Source of the DNA: Branchiostoma floridae
Taxonomy: Eukaryota; Chordata; Leptocardii; Amphioxiformes; Branchiostomatidae
Assembly (NCBI RefSeq): GCF_000003815.2
Contig: NC_049995.1
Span: forward strand, 8,937,802-9,001,801
DNA: 64,000 nucleotides
Reading direction: 5' to 3'
Both the position numbers and the translations under genes were made by a program. Under the pieces are notes generated by a model. The model ran no database searches. It was not told the DNA's origin and saw nothing but the letters and a program-made list of their open reading frames with translations. Position 1 is the stretch's first letter; the number at the start of each line of letters is the position of its first letter. Of the stretch, positions 13,472-25,520 are shown piece by piece.

Positions 13472-13631
13472 TACTCTCCAAGCAGAAGTTAGGCCCTGGT
13501 TGTTTTAATAATAATTTTTAGGCGTTTTATCGGGCCGCGAGACATCAACAAAACGGTACAAAATAGAAAGCCCGATAAAAACGCATAAAAACGTCAAAAA
13601 CAGCCGGAGCCTAACCTCCGCTTGGAGAGTA
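13472..13631. mobile_element. 160-bp hairpin MITE, TACTCTCCAAGC family
   Basis: The left end TACTCTCCAAGCAGAAGTT and right end GCTTGGAGAGTA are inverted repeats, and the inner arms also pair (AGGCCC... with ...CCGGAGCCTAA). The outer TA may be the target duplication. A diverged relative is at 15928-16150. Confidence 0.8.
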
Positions 13632-13801
13632 TAAATAATGTTGCTTTGAGGCGAAAACAAACGGTCACGTATATTAATGAACTCCCCTGGGAGTGAAACA
13701 ACCCGCCTACGCCTGCTATTCTGAACAAGACCAATTTGCTTCTTATTTCCTACACCCAAGTAATTCAGTCATATGATTCTTGCGCTAGCTTGGCAATGTA
13801 A

Positions 13802-14042
13802 AGGTGCTACAAAAAATGTATCTCACTGCACTTGTGGCACCGGTGCGGCACTGCAGGGTTTGTTCACTGCGGCACTTTTGTGTTATTTTCGCCGATTTTT
13901 TAGATATTGCGTACAAGGGAAAAGTATGGCGTAGAAAACACCAAAATACACAAAACGTAAGAAAATTCGTTCTTTATCTCTGACATTCGTTGAGAGTTCC
14001 GCAGTGCCGCACCGGTGCCCCAAGTGCAGTGAGATACCACCT
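13802..14042. mobile_element. 241-bp Harbinger-like MITE, AGGTG...CACCT
   Basis: AGGTGCTAC... at the left and ...GATACCACCT at the right, with the longer inner arms 'cactgcacttg' / 'caagtgcagtg' inverted. Flanked by TAA on both sides (13799-13801 and 14043-14045), the 3-bp duplication expected of PIF/Harbinger elements. A sister copy is at 14576-14821. Confidence 0.85.
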
Positions 14043-14067
14043 TAATGCTAGTTCACCTTATTCGCGG

Positions 14068-14171
14068 NNNNNNNNNNNNNNNNNNNNNNNNNNNNNNNNN
14101 NNNNNNNNNNNNNNNNNNNNNNNNNNNNNNNNNNNNNNNNNNNNNNNNNNNNNNNNNNNNNNNNNNNNNNN
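14068..14171. other. assembly gap
   Basis: About 104 N, just to the right of a MITE. Confidence 0.99.
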
Positions 14172-14575
14172 AGTCAGTCGACTTATTGATATCCCTGAAT
14201 TACCCCGTTTCTTAAGACAAGGGATATATGTTACCCCACGGATAAAGGTGACTTAGCGTTAAAGAACTATGTACAGAAATCGCTATGTATGATATGATAT
14301 GGGCTAGATTATCCAAAATTTGTTAACGATATCATATCCATGTTTGTCACCGAAGATACTTTTTTGTAACTAAAATCTCTAAGCAGATGGCGGATTAATG
14401 ATTTAGGTGTGTTTTTTTGAAATTATATATTCCTGTTTTTAGCATGAATGCTATACTGTTTCCATGGGCTGACACGGGCAATGTCCTCAGGTCTAGGGCC
14501 AACATACCCCCGAGAAAATTTTACCACAGCACTAGGCGCTACTGAGTTAGACCCCGACCCGCGCAAGAGAATTTA

Positions 14576-14821
14576 AGGTGGTATCTCGCTGCAATCAAGG
14601 CACTGGTGTGGCACTGCGGGGTTTGACAGATTACTCAACGAATGTCAGAGATAATAAAGGATGATTTTTTTTACGTTTTCTGTATTTTGTTGTCTTCTAA
14701 GTCATGATGCATACTTTTACGTATCATGCAATGTCTAAATAATAAAAATAACACAACAGTGCCGCGGTGAACGAACCCCGCGATGTCGCACAGGTGCCCC
14801 AAGTGCAGTGAGATACCACCT
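14576..14821. mobile_element. 246-bp Harbinger-like MITE, second copy
   Basis: Left AGGTGGTATCTCGCTGCA and right TGCAGTGAGATACCACCT are inverted. TTA flanks both ends (14573-14575 and 14822-14824). Same family as 13802-14042. Confidence 0.87.
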
Positions 14822-15324
14822 TTAGAGATCAGGTGGCACCTTTGGTTGCGGGGTATGTGGCTTTACTGTCCAAATTAATTATCTTCTAGCCCGGTGGGTC
14901 TAGCATCTAGGTTATATCTCTTTCTAAGGCCAAACGTTTCTATCTCTTTTCTGAAAATTTTGGCGAAAGCGCTTGGCGCAAAACACCGAACCGGACCTTT
15001 CATCTGCTTGGATATTATCTATGATCATTTTGAATGATTCCCCATGCGACGGTCGAATCGTGAAACACGAACGCCATTGGCAGCCATGTTGTTTCATGTC
15101 CAATCAAACTAGAGGTCACCTGACAGAGATGCCATTACAGACCGTTATAGAACATACAAGGTCGTCCTACAAATGAACGATCTGCACTGATTTCCCCTGG
15201 CGATGACGTCACACGTCAGGGTAGACCGCATATCTACATATCAGGTGTTATCATATGTTTACAATAGCAGGTGCATTAGATGTTTTCCTGTCTTTTCACA
15301 CTATGGGACTGAAGTAGTGGTGCA

Positions 15325-15382
15325 CGTGTGTGTGTGTTTGTGTGTGTGAGTGTGTGTGTGTGTGTGTGTACATGTGTGTGTG

Positions 15383-15418
<36 letters not shown>

Positions 15419-15452
15419 TGTGTGTGTTTGTGTGTGTGTGTGTGTGTGCGCG
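15325..15452. repeat. (TG)n microsatellite
   Basis: About 125 bp of TG with occasional TTTG interruptions. Frames across it are artefacts. Confidence 0.95.
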
Positions 15453-15927
15453 CACTTATCCACTGTCTCTAGTGCACGACATTTGAAGGTGGAACCCATC
15501 CCTCTCCTTCCACCACCTTTTACCTCCCCAACCGAAGTGAGGCGCCCACTTTTACACCTAGGCCTGGATGAAGTCTAGAGGTCAATGAACAGAACTGCTC
15601 TCTAGTTTACCGGCCTAGACACGCGACCATTCAACGTTATATACATCGTACATAAAAAGATGCCAATCCAATTCAGATCAATTCGTCCATTACCCAGAGC
15701 GACTGTAGCTATCAACACTTGATTTATCTTCTTTGATCTTTGATATAACCGCACATATCAGCATTATCATGTTACCTACATGCACAATGACATCAAAAAC
15801 GAAATAGCCCGAGGCATCGTGCACTTTCTTCCTGAATATAAAAGATTCACCCTAAGCTGAGGAGAAGCATGATGTGTTTTTTTTAGATAGATATTTTTCC
15901 CAACCCGCAGAAGAGACTACAATACCC
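15453..15927. other. no gene recognised
   Basis: Unremarkable AT-rich sequence between a microsatellite and a MITE. I see no feature. Confidence 0.45.
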
Positions 15928-16150
15928 TTCTCTCCGAACAGAGGTTCGGCTCCAACTGTTTTTGACATGTTTGAGGGCATTTTTATAGGGCTTTCTATTT
16001 TGTGCTGTTTTCTTTATGACTTTTATGCCTTTATGCTTGTCATAGAGGAAAGAGGAAAAGGGAAACAACACTGGCAAAATAGAAATCTCGATATAAACGC
16101 CGAAAAACACGTCAAAAACAGCCGGAGCCGAAAGTCTGCTTTGAGAGTAA
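15928..16150. mobile_element. hairpin MITE related to 13472-13631
   Basis: Left arm TCTCCGAACAGAGGTTCGG and right arm CCGAAAGTCTGCTTTGAGA pair with several mismatches. The inner phrase 'gtcaaaaacagccggagcc' is shared with the 13.5-kb copy. Confidence 0.7.
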
Positions 16151-16170
16151 CACCACTTTTAATAGCTATA

Positions 16171-16471
16171 AAGGGCACAACCCACCGTACGTTCAATCTG
16201 TCCGTACGTGGGAGGCTACGTCCGCCACGTATTTCTGAAAACGTTCAGACTGTACAGGGCAGGCGCGTATGGGGGGCAAATCCGCAGTCCAATGGCACAC
16301 AAAGTTTTGCCTGCACGTAAAGTTCTACGGCGTGTCTGCGTGCTCCAAAATACGTCGGATTCCCCTCGAGTTCGTACGGAGGCGGTACTTAGCACTTACG
16401 GTTCCCAAAAGATTGCCCACGTTTTGGTACGTAGACAGCACGTATTTGTACGTACGGTGGGTTGTGCCCTT
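16171..16471. mobile_element. 301-bp MITE with 21-bp perfect ends
   Basis: Begins AAGGGCACAACCCACCGTAC and ends with its reverse complement. The flanks AGCTATA and AGCTTTA are near-identical direct repeats (one mismatch) and may be an aged target duplication. The interior is rich in 'cgtacg' words. Confidence 0.8.
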
Positions 16472-17540
16472 AGCTTTACAATTCTCTTGTAACCATCGTG
16501 ACAAAAAACAACACACAGAGACGCTGCCCTAGACAGAGTCCAGTTCCGCATCGCTGCACAACCAAGAACCGCTCTAAAAGCACTAAGCCGGGCATGTTTG
16601 CTCACCGCTTCTCGCCACATGTTTTCTCGGTCACCGTAAAAATATATGCCCCTGTTGGCACAGCAATGGTAGTACCGTACGTCCGGTGTAACGGACTGAT
16701 CATACTCCCTGGTCGTACCTGTTTTTTGCCCGTTACACTGGGACACCGGGATAGACAGCGACATTGAATATGAAAATAGATAGGGTTTTGTCAAAAAAGT
16801 TAACCTTCAATAGAAAGCAACAAGATCCCGTTGGACATGTACAAGCATTCTTGAAGTAGTCATGTTTTAGTTGTGGTCTAGTTTGATACATAAAAACTAA
16901 ACAAATCTTGTTGATACGCCAAAAAGTAGTTACTCAGGAACTGGATATGGTTTTGAAACGGTCAGACGTTTCGGATAGAATCCACTATCCTTCGTCAGTG
17001 ACACTGAAATCTTGTTACGCTTTCTGTGTTTTCTCGTCTTTCTAGTAACACTGTTGTGCGTTTTGCGAGCAAAGGGTAACACAAATCCAATTCAGGACGC
17101 AGTCCAGTGAAAAAACCGCGCTGTTGCCTACATTGTTGGTCACATTTCCAAACCGGGTCCCGACCTGGCAGCTTTTGTAAACGAAAAATATGATATAAAA
17201 GACACCAAGATACACAAAATGTAGTGGTTATGATCTGTGTTCATTTCTTGGTGTACACTATAGTGTCGATCGCATTTCCATGTAAAGAAATGGTAGGAAA
17301 ATATACGTTCTATATTGTTCTAATGTTTCATAATTGACCTTGATATGTCATAGTGTATTCATACATTTAGATCTCATAATTCCACCAGGTGCCATAATAC
17401 CGCCACATTAAAACTATGCTATTATAGAAGCCTTCTCAAGATTGTCTTGAACACCTGGATATCTGACGTCCGCGTATCTGACATACCTCAGGATTACTGA
17501 TGCTGTATTGATAAACCCTTCTAAACCATGTTAAATCCAT

Positions 17541-18568
17541 GTATTTACCTCCGACAGAATGGCAAGGTTATGTTTTGCGTAGTGTTTGTATACATGTATG
17601 TTTGTATGTATGTAGAAGACCAGCATTAGTCAAGAACGCCTGGATGGATTGTATTGATATTTGGTATGTGGTAGGTCTTGATGAAACCTGGAAACAATTA
17701 GATTTTGGGCCCCCTAGCAGCCTGTTACGGTACTGCAGCGGAACTTCCTGGTTTTATGTCTCGAGTTCTAAACGTGCTGCTGCTATGATTTTTGAGTGGT
17801 AGACAGCTCTTGATGCCGAGAGTAAGTGGTGTAGGTTTCGGCCCCCTATCGGCTTGTTTTGGGACTGCAGGGCAGGTTTAGTGTCAGACTTTAAAAGGGA
17901 ATAACTCAAGAAGGGGGTAACGGATTGTTATGATTTTTAGTATGTAGATAGCTTAAGTGATGCTTCATGTGATGACATATTCATTATGCAAATTGGTATC
18001 CAAGTTCCATAATTATTTAGGAAATTTTGTAAACACGCTCAGTTCCGTTATAGGACCATTGCAGCATGCATGTGACATTTGAAGGAGAAGAATATTTTTC
18101 TCATGTGGCGGTATTATATATGGCACCCTGTTGGATTCTGAGACCAGATGTTAGGTCTTACTAGCAAAGATACCAAAAGCATACCAAAAATCATGAAAAT
18201 TCGTTGTTCCCTTCTTGAGTTATCCACTTCAGTAGTTTTTGAGAAAAATGCCCCTGCTATAACTAGTCGCTAGGGGGCCAAAACGTATGTCATCAATTCC
18301 TGACCACAAGAGCTATCTAATACTTAAAATTCGTGACCATAGCTTGTTCAGAGCACGAGATAGCGAAACCTGAAGTTGCGCTGCAGTACGAAGGGAAGTC
18401 ACGAGGGGGCCCAAAATCTAATCATTTTTAGCTTTCATCACACCCCACTAACACGCCAAGTATGAAACCAATCCATCCAGCCGTTCTTGAGTTATCTTGT
18501 TGACAGACAAACAGGCACACAAACGCTAGTAAAAATATAACCTCCATGATATTTCATGGAGGTAATAA
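17541..18568. mobile_element. ~1-kb palindromic non-autonomous element
   Basis: The left arm begins TATTTACCTCCGACAGAAT and the right arm ends in 'catggaggtaat'. Both arms read inward through the same phrases: 'caagaac[g]cctggatgg' at the left and its complement 'ccatccagccgttcttgag' at the right, then 'ggccccc', then the 'cgaac/aactcaaga' words. So about 400 bp at each end is a diverged inverted repeat around a short centre. There is no coding potential. Confidence 0.7.
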
Positions 18569-18944
18569 CAAATATCTATATATTGCGTCGTCTTGTCACA
18601 AACCAGTCAGCGCCGGTAAAAACAGGATCTTATTTTCGAAGTAAAAATACAATCTCTCTCTCACTGCTTGGTGATAGCTAATTGCCATATTATGATCCAC
18701 TCCATCCAAATGAAAACGCAACAAATGGAGCTTAATGGATTGGCTTTATTCTGAATGAACGTATTATGTAGTTAAAGGTAAGGTAAAATTTCATCCATTC
18801 TTGTATCAAGCTGCATGATATCTGATTATCTCGGTAATCAATCATTATTATGTTATTTGCAAGCAGATCGTTGCTTGGAGATTGTCGGGATTAGTTAAGG
18901 TAGAGCGAAAGAAAGAAAGCAGGCAAGGTTGGGTGGCTGGAAGC

Positions 18945-19182
18945 TAATCTCCAACCAGATCCACGGTGCGTGAATGTAGTATCAAACTTAGCGTAGATTA
19001 GCTGGAAGCCCTTGTGTTATTGGCAAATAATGCTGAGGCCATATTTCCATAATCCCCACCAGATCCTACTGTGCCATAAGATAGTATCAAAGCTGGCCAG
19101 GGAGTATAGCCTGCTCAAGGGAGTCAAACGGGCACGGTAAGTTTGATACTACATTTACGCACCGTGGATCAGGCTGGAGATT
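18945..19182. mobile_element. MITE with ~45-bp ends, TAATCTCCA
   Basis: Left arm 'taatctccaaccagatccac' plus 'ggtgcgtgaatgtagtatc' and right arm 'gatactacatttacgcacc' plus 'gtggatcaggctggagatta' are near-perfect reverse complements over about 45 bp. Confidence 0.85.
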
Positions 19183-19183
19183 A

Positions 19184-20900
19184 ACATTTCCAAACCGGGG
19201 CCCGGTCGGCCTGTTTTATAAGAAGACGAAAAATAGAACTTTAGGAAGGGAGGCTTACAACATCATTGTACTATACAAACTGTGATGTTTCAAACTATGC
19301 ACTGTACAGTAGATTGGAACAGGAGAGTCTCTAGTTTGAGATGGTTTCAGAAACTAAGTACATTTTCTGGAACCGTAATAATTTTACATGTCACAAATAC
19401 CAGAAATACAAAACAATGATACAGATATGCCGAAAAGTGGCCGTACATATCATTCACGTGAATGTTTTCTTCTCCAAAATATTTTCAATTTTGGGGCCAA
19501 AATATTGCATCATGGGCCTTTAAGGATGAGATATGCATTCACGACAAAATTTAAGCCGCTTATTATCCCCACACCCAACTTAATTTGCCAGGGCATTTCG
19601 TGCAATTATCCGAATGGTGCAACAAAGCGAAGTTAATAAGCTGTACCGCATCACCATAGGATTTGCGGATTTCGTGAAATTAACAGCAGTGTGCGGTTAT
19701 CCTGGCTTCTACTGTACCCTGATTTCTATTACATTGCGGTAAATGATTTTCTGTTCACCTCAACTCAACTCAACGTGCGTGAGCCTACAAATATAAACGG
19801 CCAAGCACTATGCTCGGTTACCGAGCACACAAGCATCATATCAACTGAGACCCGGCTACAATTCTAACTAACGTTGCACTAAAATATCTATAATCCTCAA
19901 TCAAATTGTGAAACTTGAAAAGTAGCAGCTATCAGTCCAAAGTTGTCAACCCAGAAATGGTACAAAATCTCCAAATAGTTAAAAGCTAATAGCCGGATAA
20001 AAAGTGGGACGCAGTCGGTCGATATTATGTGTGACCCGTTTTCGGTTGGTCTAAAATTCGATCTCTCAAAAGCAGAACTAGAGAGCGCCTCTAGGCATTT
20101 AGTGACAATGTTCTTCAGTGAAGCGCTCTGTTTACAGGGCAACATCAAAACAACAACAAATAGAATATTAGACATGCTATTGAAATAAAGAATGATAGAA
20201 TTCCAGCTTAGGCCACTCTGAATTTGAGAGAAATCTCTGTTCTTTGTGGGTATATCCAGGCGGCCTTGTAATTGTACACGCTAACACAGTGCTCGGTGTT
20301 TTTTCCCCACATGTTAATCTAGTCTTGTTATTCTATATTTGGCGTGGTTACGACTTCTTCTAGTAGATTGTTTCACCAAGGAACAAATCCACGCTGTATA
20401 GTTTCGCGACAGAATCAGTGTAAGTCATTAGATAAATCACCTACCTGTTGTAGTGAGCTGTCAAAAGTATGGCCGTCATTTAGTCTGGTGCATTGGGCGT
20501 AATGAAACCAGAAAGTATTGGGGACCGACCGTTTGTCATGAAGAAACGGGCTGCTTACAACGGACGTTTCCTCACAATTTTTTATCGCTAGCATTATGGA
20601 TTTAATTTCAAACAAGTAAAAATATCTCTGCCTTTATTTATACCTTCTTGTCATTCTTGGGAGCAATTCGACGTCTTGAGTGGCATTTTAAGAGGCCACT
20701 CGCGGATTAAAAACGACTCTCCCCCTAAGCGCTAAAGAGGGCTACTTGAGAGAGGGAGTGCATTTGACTGCAGACTCCCGTGACCACTGTGGACACTGAT
20801 TCTTTGTTGACAACACGTCCCGCATTTTCTAACACCGAAAGCTGGGCTAGCTCAGACCTAGTTACCCCGGGCCGAGTCAAGTTAGTTTGTTGATACGGGT
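19184..20900. other. no gene recognised; one MITE copy
   Basis: 'acatttccaaaccgggg' at 19184 repeats a phrase at about 17150, a dispersed repeat. A copy of the TACAGTAGAAGCC MITE lies at about 19565-19715 and ends GGCTTCTACTGTA. Nothing else can be supported. Confidence 0.45.
19565..19715. mobile_element. TACAGTAGAAGCC-family MITE, decayed left end
   Basis: Right end GGCTTCTACTGTA at 19703-19715 with the family core 'catttcgtgcaattatccg'. The left terminus is not intact. Confidence 0.65.
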
Positions 20901-20904
20901 CTTC

Positions 20905-22620
20905 AGGCATTTTTCCGTAGATATATGTCTTTAATAAAGTTTAATTCGTTTGGATGTCCCTTTTTCCGTGCGGCATAAGACAGATATCTTTAATTCGTCC
21001 GGATGCATTTTCAATGAGTATGGAGATATCTTTAATTCGTTCCGATGCCTTTTTCCGCGAAGAATATGGATTTATCTTTAATTTTTCTGCGTTTTTCCGT
21101 GCGGCATAGAGAGATATCTTTAATTCGACGGGTTGTGCTTTTTCTGTGAGGAGTTTAGAATAGACTTTAATTCGTCTGTATGCCTTTTTCCGTGAGGCGT
21201 ATGGAAAAGACTTTAATTCGTCTGTATGCCTTTTCCGTGAGGCGTATGGAAAAGACTTTAATTCGTCTGTATGCCTTTTTCCGTGAGGCGTGTGGAAAAG
21301 ACTTTGATTCGTCTGTATGCCTTTTTCCGTGAGGCGTATGGAAAAGACTTTAATTCGTCTGTATGCCTTTTTCCGAGAGGCGTATGGAAAAGACTTTAAT
21401 TCGTCTGTATGCCTTTTTCCGTGAGGCGTATGGAAAAGACTTTAATTCGTCTGTATGCCTTTTTCCGTGAGGCGTATGGAAAAGACTTTAATTCGTCTGT
21501 ATGCCTTTTCCGTGAGGCGTATGGAAAAGACTTTAATTCGTCTGTATGCCTTTTTCCGTGAGGCGTATGGAAAAGACTTTAATTCGTCTGTATGCCTTTT
21601 TCCGAGAGGCGTATGGAAAAGACTTTAATTCGTCTGTATGTCTTTTTTCCGTGAGGCGTATGGAAAAGACTTTAATTCGTCTGTATGCCTTTTTTCCGTG
21701 AGGCGTATGGAAAAGACTTTAATTCGTCTGTATGCCTTTTTTCCGTGAGGCGTATGGAAAAGACTTTAATTCGTCTGTATGCCTTTTTTCCGTGAGGCGT
21801 ATGGAAAAGACTTTAATTCGTCTGTATGCCTTTTCCGTGAGGCGTATGGAAAAGACTTTAATTCGTCTGTATGCCTTTTTTCCGTGAGGCGTATGGAAAA
21901 GACTTTAATTCGTCTGTATGCCTTTTCCGCGAGGCATATGGAAAAGACTTTAATTCGTCTGTATGTCTTTTTTCCGTGAGGCGTATGGAAAAGACTTTAA
22001 TTCGTCTGTATGCCTTTTTCCGTGAGGCGTATGGAAAAGACTTTAATTCGTCTGTATGTCTTTTTTCCGTGAGGCGTATGGAAAAGACTTTAATTCGTCT
22101 GTATGCCTTTTTTCCGTGAGGCGTATGGAAAAGACTTTAATTCGTCTGTATGCCTTTTTTCCGTGAGGCGTATGGAAAAGACTTTAATTCGTCTGTATGC
22201 CTTTTTTCCGTGAGGCGTATGGAAAAGACTTTAATTCGTCTGTATGCCTTTTCCGTGAGGCGTATGGAAAAGACTTTAATTCGTCTGTATGCCTTTTTTC
22301 CGTGAGGCGTATGGAAAAGACTTTAATTCGCCTGTATGCCTTTTTTCCGTGAGGCGTGTGGAAAAGACTTTGATTCGTCTGTATGCCTTTTTCCGTGAGG
22401 CATATGGAAAAGACTTTAATTCGTCTGTATGCCTTTTTCCGTGAGGCGTGTAGATTAGTCTTTAATTCGTCTGTATGTCTTTTTCCACGAGGCGCAGAGA
22501 ATATTCTTTAATTCTTCTGAATGCCTTGAGGAGGGTAGAGATATACATTGTATTTTCAATTCGCCTGGGTGTTTTATTCCGTGAGCGTACGGTTTAATTC
22601 GTCTGGGTGCCTTTTCCCGT
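20905..22620. repeat. 46-48-bp minisatellite, about 30 copies
   Basis: The core unit reads 'ccttttttccgtgaggcgta' + 'tggaaaagactttaattcg' + 'tctgtatg'. Units between about 21180 and 22440 are nearly identical, differing mainly in the T-run length (3-6). Units at both margins (20905-21170, 22440-22620) are degenerate, the usual pattern of turnover by unequal exchange. Plus-strand frames encode a REAYGKDFNSSVC repeat, but T-run length changes break the frame repeatedly, so coding use is unlikely. Confidence 0.93.
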
Positions 22621-22700
22621 TGCATCACAGTTTTGCCAGACCCCATAAATATAATAGAACAATCCAGTGAAATTGAGAGTCTACATGGGGGGATCCTGGC

Positions 22701-22960
22701 TAGCCTGAGTACCATCCTTTGTAGTGACCGCTGGCTCAATACTTTCGCTTGCTAACCAGCAAATTCAGTAGGACAGGCAATGCTTTGGTGGTAAATTCAG
22801 GCCTGCAACGCTTAAAAAACATTAAATCGACTGTTGCATTGCAAAAGGTTTTGGGAAGGAGTTCATTGGATTGTTCCATTGTATTTATGTCTGACAAAAT
22901 CAAGGACATTATATAATGGTCTACAATGTCCTTAGTAAAACTAGTCTGGGACACCGACAC
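22701..22960 (-). mobile_element. relict related to the helicase/transposase element
   Basis: 22701-22737 begins TAGCCTGAGTACCATCC and matches 35 of 37 positions of the reverse complement of 38027-38063, inside the large element at 34674-46723. The similarity continues weakly ('actttc') beyond it. A short minus-strand frame (22736-22960) follows, with phrases such as 'TKDIVDHYIMSLILSDIN'. I could not align this convincingly to either element gene. A fragment of a related transposon is the simplest reading. Confidence 0.5.
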
Positions 22961-23333
22961 AGCTGGCCGCTCGAATGTGACTTTTGGACAATCTGGCGTT
23001 CAACATACGACCACAAGAGTTCTCCATAAGCTTATAACGTTGAATTCTGTATCACAAAGAAGGTGCCACGTGGAATTCTAGTAGCGATCATGCACGCTTT
23101 ACCAAATAACTTTAGGCTTAACGTTGAAAACACTTGTACAAGGCCTGGGGCAACGATTATCGGCGAATCAAAACAGTCTCATCGGACGTTTCACGAAAAA
23201 AAGACATGCAAACCCTCTTTCAGGCGGTGTCAAGTCAATTTCTTGATACTTGTCATACAATAAAAGTTTTTTTTTCTCCCTTACCATATCTGTAATTTTT
23301 CTTTTCGTGTCTGGGGAAGTACGTACGTACGCA

Positions 23334-23414
23334 CACATACACACACACATAGTATATCGCATACACACACACATACACGCGCGCGCGCACACACACACAC
23401 ACATGCCTATACCG

Positions 23415-23455
<41 letters not shown>

Positions 23456-23456
23456 G
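23334..23456. repeat. (CA)n microsatellite with CG interruptions
   Basis: Alternating purine-pyrimidine tract, mostly CA with short CGCG insertions. Such tracts can adopt Z-form DNA. Frames across it are artefacts. Confidence 0.93.
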
Positions 23457-23874
23457 CGCACTGGCTCACACAACCAAATGGAGAGATTGAGTGAGTGAGG
23501 GGGAGGAAGAAAGAGAATTATATACTTTCTCAACGCTTCGCTGCTTGCCAAAAACGCAATTATAGGTTACTGTTATATAACAGCAATGGTTTTCAAATAT
23601 TTACATAACGTTTGTTATCACTCTTTTCTTTCCTTTCCCTCCTAGCTCTTTGGTACTATATACACAGGCTAACAGACGTTTTAATTAGCACCTGTGTTGA
23701 AAAGGTATATTTTCCAAGCGTTCACCCATCCGAAAACTCCACGCAGTTGCAAAAAGATGGAGGAGACAAAAGAACTGTCGACCCGGGCATTTCGTTGTTT
23801 CAAGTGACTTTTATGGGCAAAGAGGGGTTAGCCATGGGGGGTACAGGGTCATGTTCAAAAGCACTCTTGGCGCA

Positions 23875-24262
23875 GGTGAAAAGCACTCAGATCTTGCGGG
23901 CCGTACAAATGCTTTTTGTAGTTTTTTGGTCGACGTCTCTTTTCCCTTATGATCATATGTTTTATCCATTTCATATAGGACTTTTAATCAATCAATGAAT
24001 CAATCTTGACGAAGGAGAAAAGCACTCTGATCTAACGGGCCTTACAACTCCTTTTTGTATTTTTTTTTCCAACATGTTTTCTTCCATGATCAGACCTTTA
24101 TCCATTTCATATAGGGCTTTTAAATCCACCAACCAATCAATCAATCAATCAGATATAGTGGGCCTTACAAATGGTTATTGTAGTTCTTTGTCGATGTTTT
24201 TTTTTTAATATTTTGATCTTTTGTCCATTTAATGAAGGACTTTTTATCAACCAATCAATCAA
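23875..24262. repeat. ~135-bp tandem repeat, three diverged units
   Basis: Each unit has 'gggcc[g/t]tacaa', then a T-rich tract, then 'tttatccatttcatatag' or a variant, then 'gacttttaatca' and (AATC)n. The units start near 23875, 24017 and 24150. Confidence 0.75.
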
Positions 24263-25520
24263 AATTGCATTCTTTCTTCAGGATCTAAACAACTGCCCAC
24301 ATAGGTAATATCATACATATCCATCAAGAGGCTCTGGAGTTATTTCATTTTTTCAGTTATCTATTCATTTTTCAGTTATTTATTTCATTTTTCAGTTATC
24401 TATTCATTTTTCAGTTATAGGTGTGAACACACAAACACAACCAAAAACAGTACCCCCATTGGAGGTGAAATTCTTTCCCAGAGGTAAAAAATATATGTTA
24501 TGAAACACAAAAAAAGCCCTAAACAATGTTCATAACAGTTCAATATCAGCAGATTATTACATGCTACATTTTGTAGATATTCTAGTGCTTTTGAATTCAC
24601 ATGATTTATTGTACAACAACACATTTGAGTGACACCACCTTTATATTACTCTAGAATATTTCATACACAGCTTGATGAAAATATTTTAGTCTGCTCTATT
24701 CTGTTATGCATGTTATGTGTGTGTTAAGAAAAAATGTAGAGAATAAAGTTAGCCAATCACAGCTAACCATTGTTCACATAATGGCTTCATAATTTCATAC
24801 TGCATGGATCGTCCCAATATTGGGTGTAAGCGGGGAGGGTCAGGGTTTGCCATGTCACCAATGGCAGATCATAGCTGCAATATAATATGAACATTGCATT
24901 ACTAGATATAGTCTACTGTTATAATATCTCTTAATATTCACAATATATACATGTGCATAGTAAACCAGTGTTGACACCATGATTGTCTTCAATGTTTTCC
25001 ATTCTTGTGCTATTGTTTAGAAGCCTATGTAGTTACTTTTCATAGCTGAATCCATCATTAATGTTTTAAGCTGATATTTTTATCACTTTTATTTTCACAG
25101 AGTTCAGATCTTTTTGGATGGACAGGTAAGGCCACACAAATTTAAATTGTTCGTTCTCGGATTTAGAAAAAAAATTTTAAAAAATGGAAAAACATGATAA
25201 TAATGAAGCCTGTGACCAGGTTTGTGCCTTGGTGCACTCAGTTTAATCTTATGGGGTGAATACAGTCATATTCAAGTTTTCCTCCCTACCCTCTAGCTTT
25301 ATGATGTCCTCTTACTATATTTTCACTTAAAAAAATCCAAGAACCAAGAAATCAAATTGGTATGGCCTAAAGTACTAGTGTGTCTAAACAATTTCTGTCC
25401 CTGGAGACCGCCCTGTTTCAGAATTTTTTCCCTAAATGTTTGATAATTGTTGGATTTCTGCATTCACACTCTTTGTATATCTAGAGGCTGGGATGTCACT
25501 ACCATCCCTGCCACCACTGG

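Larger units (their letters stand above)
22961..25520. other. no gene recognised; repeats and probable 3' region of the minus-strand gene
   Basis: Holds a CA/TG-type microsatellite (23334-23456) and a three-unit tandem repeat (23875-24262). From about 24600 to 25520 it may contain the 3' untranslated region of the 188-aa minus-strand gene; a minus-strand AATAAA (read TTTATT) is at about 24605. No other exon is supported. Confidence 0.45.

Noticed and set aside
21779-22119. Repetitive protein REAYGKDFNSSVC
   Set aside because: It is a by-product of the minisatellite. T-run length changes shift the frame every few units, and no start context or splice sites are seen.
20905-22620. CRISPR-like array of regular direct repeats
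   Set aside because: There are no unique spacers (the whole unit repeats), and this is a eukaryotic genome with split genes.
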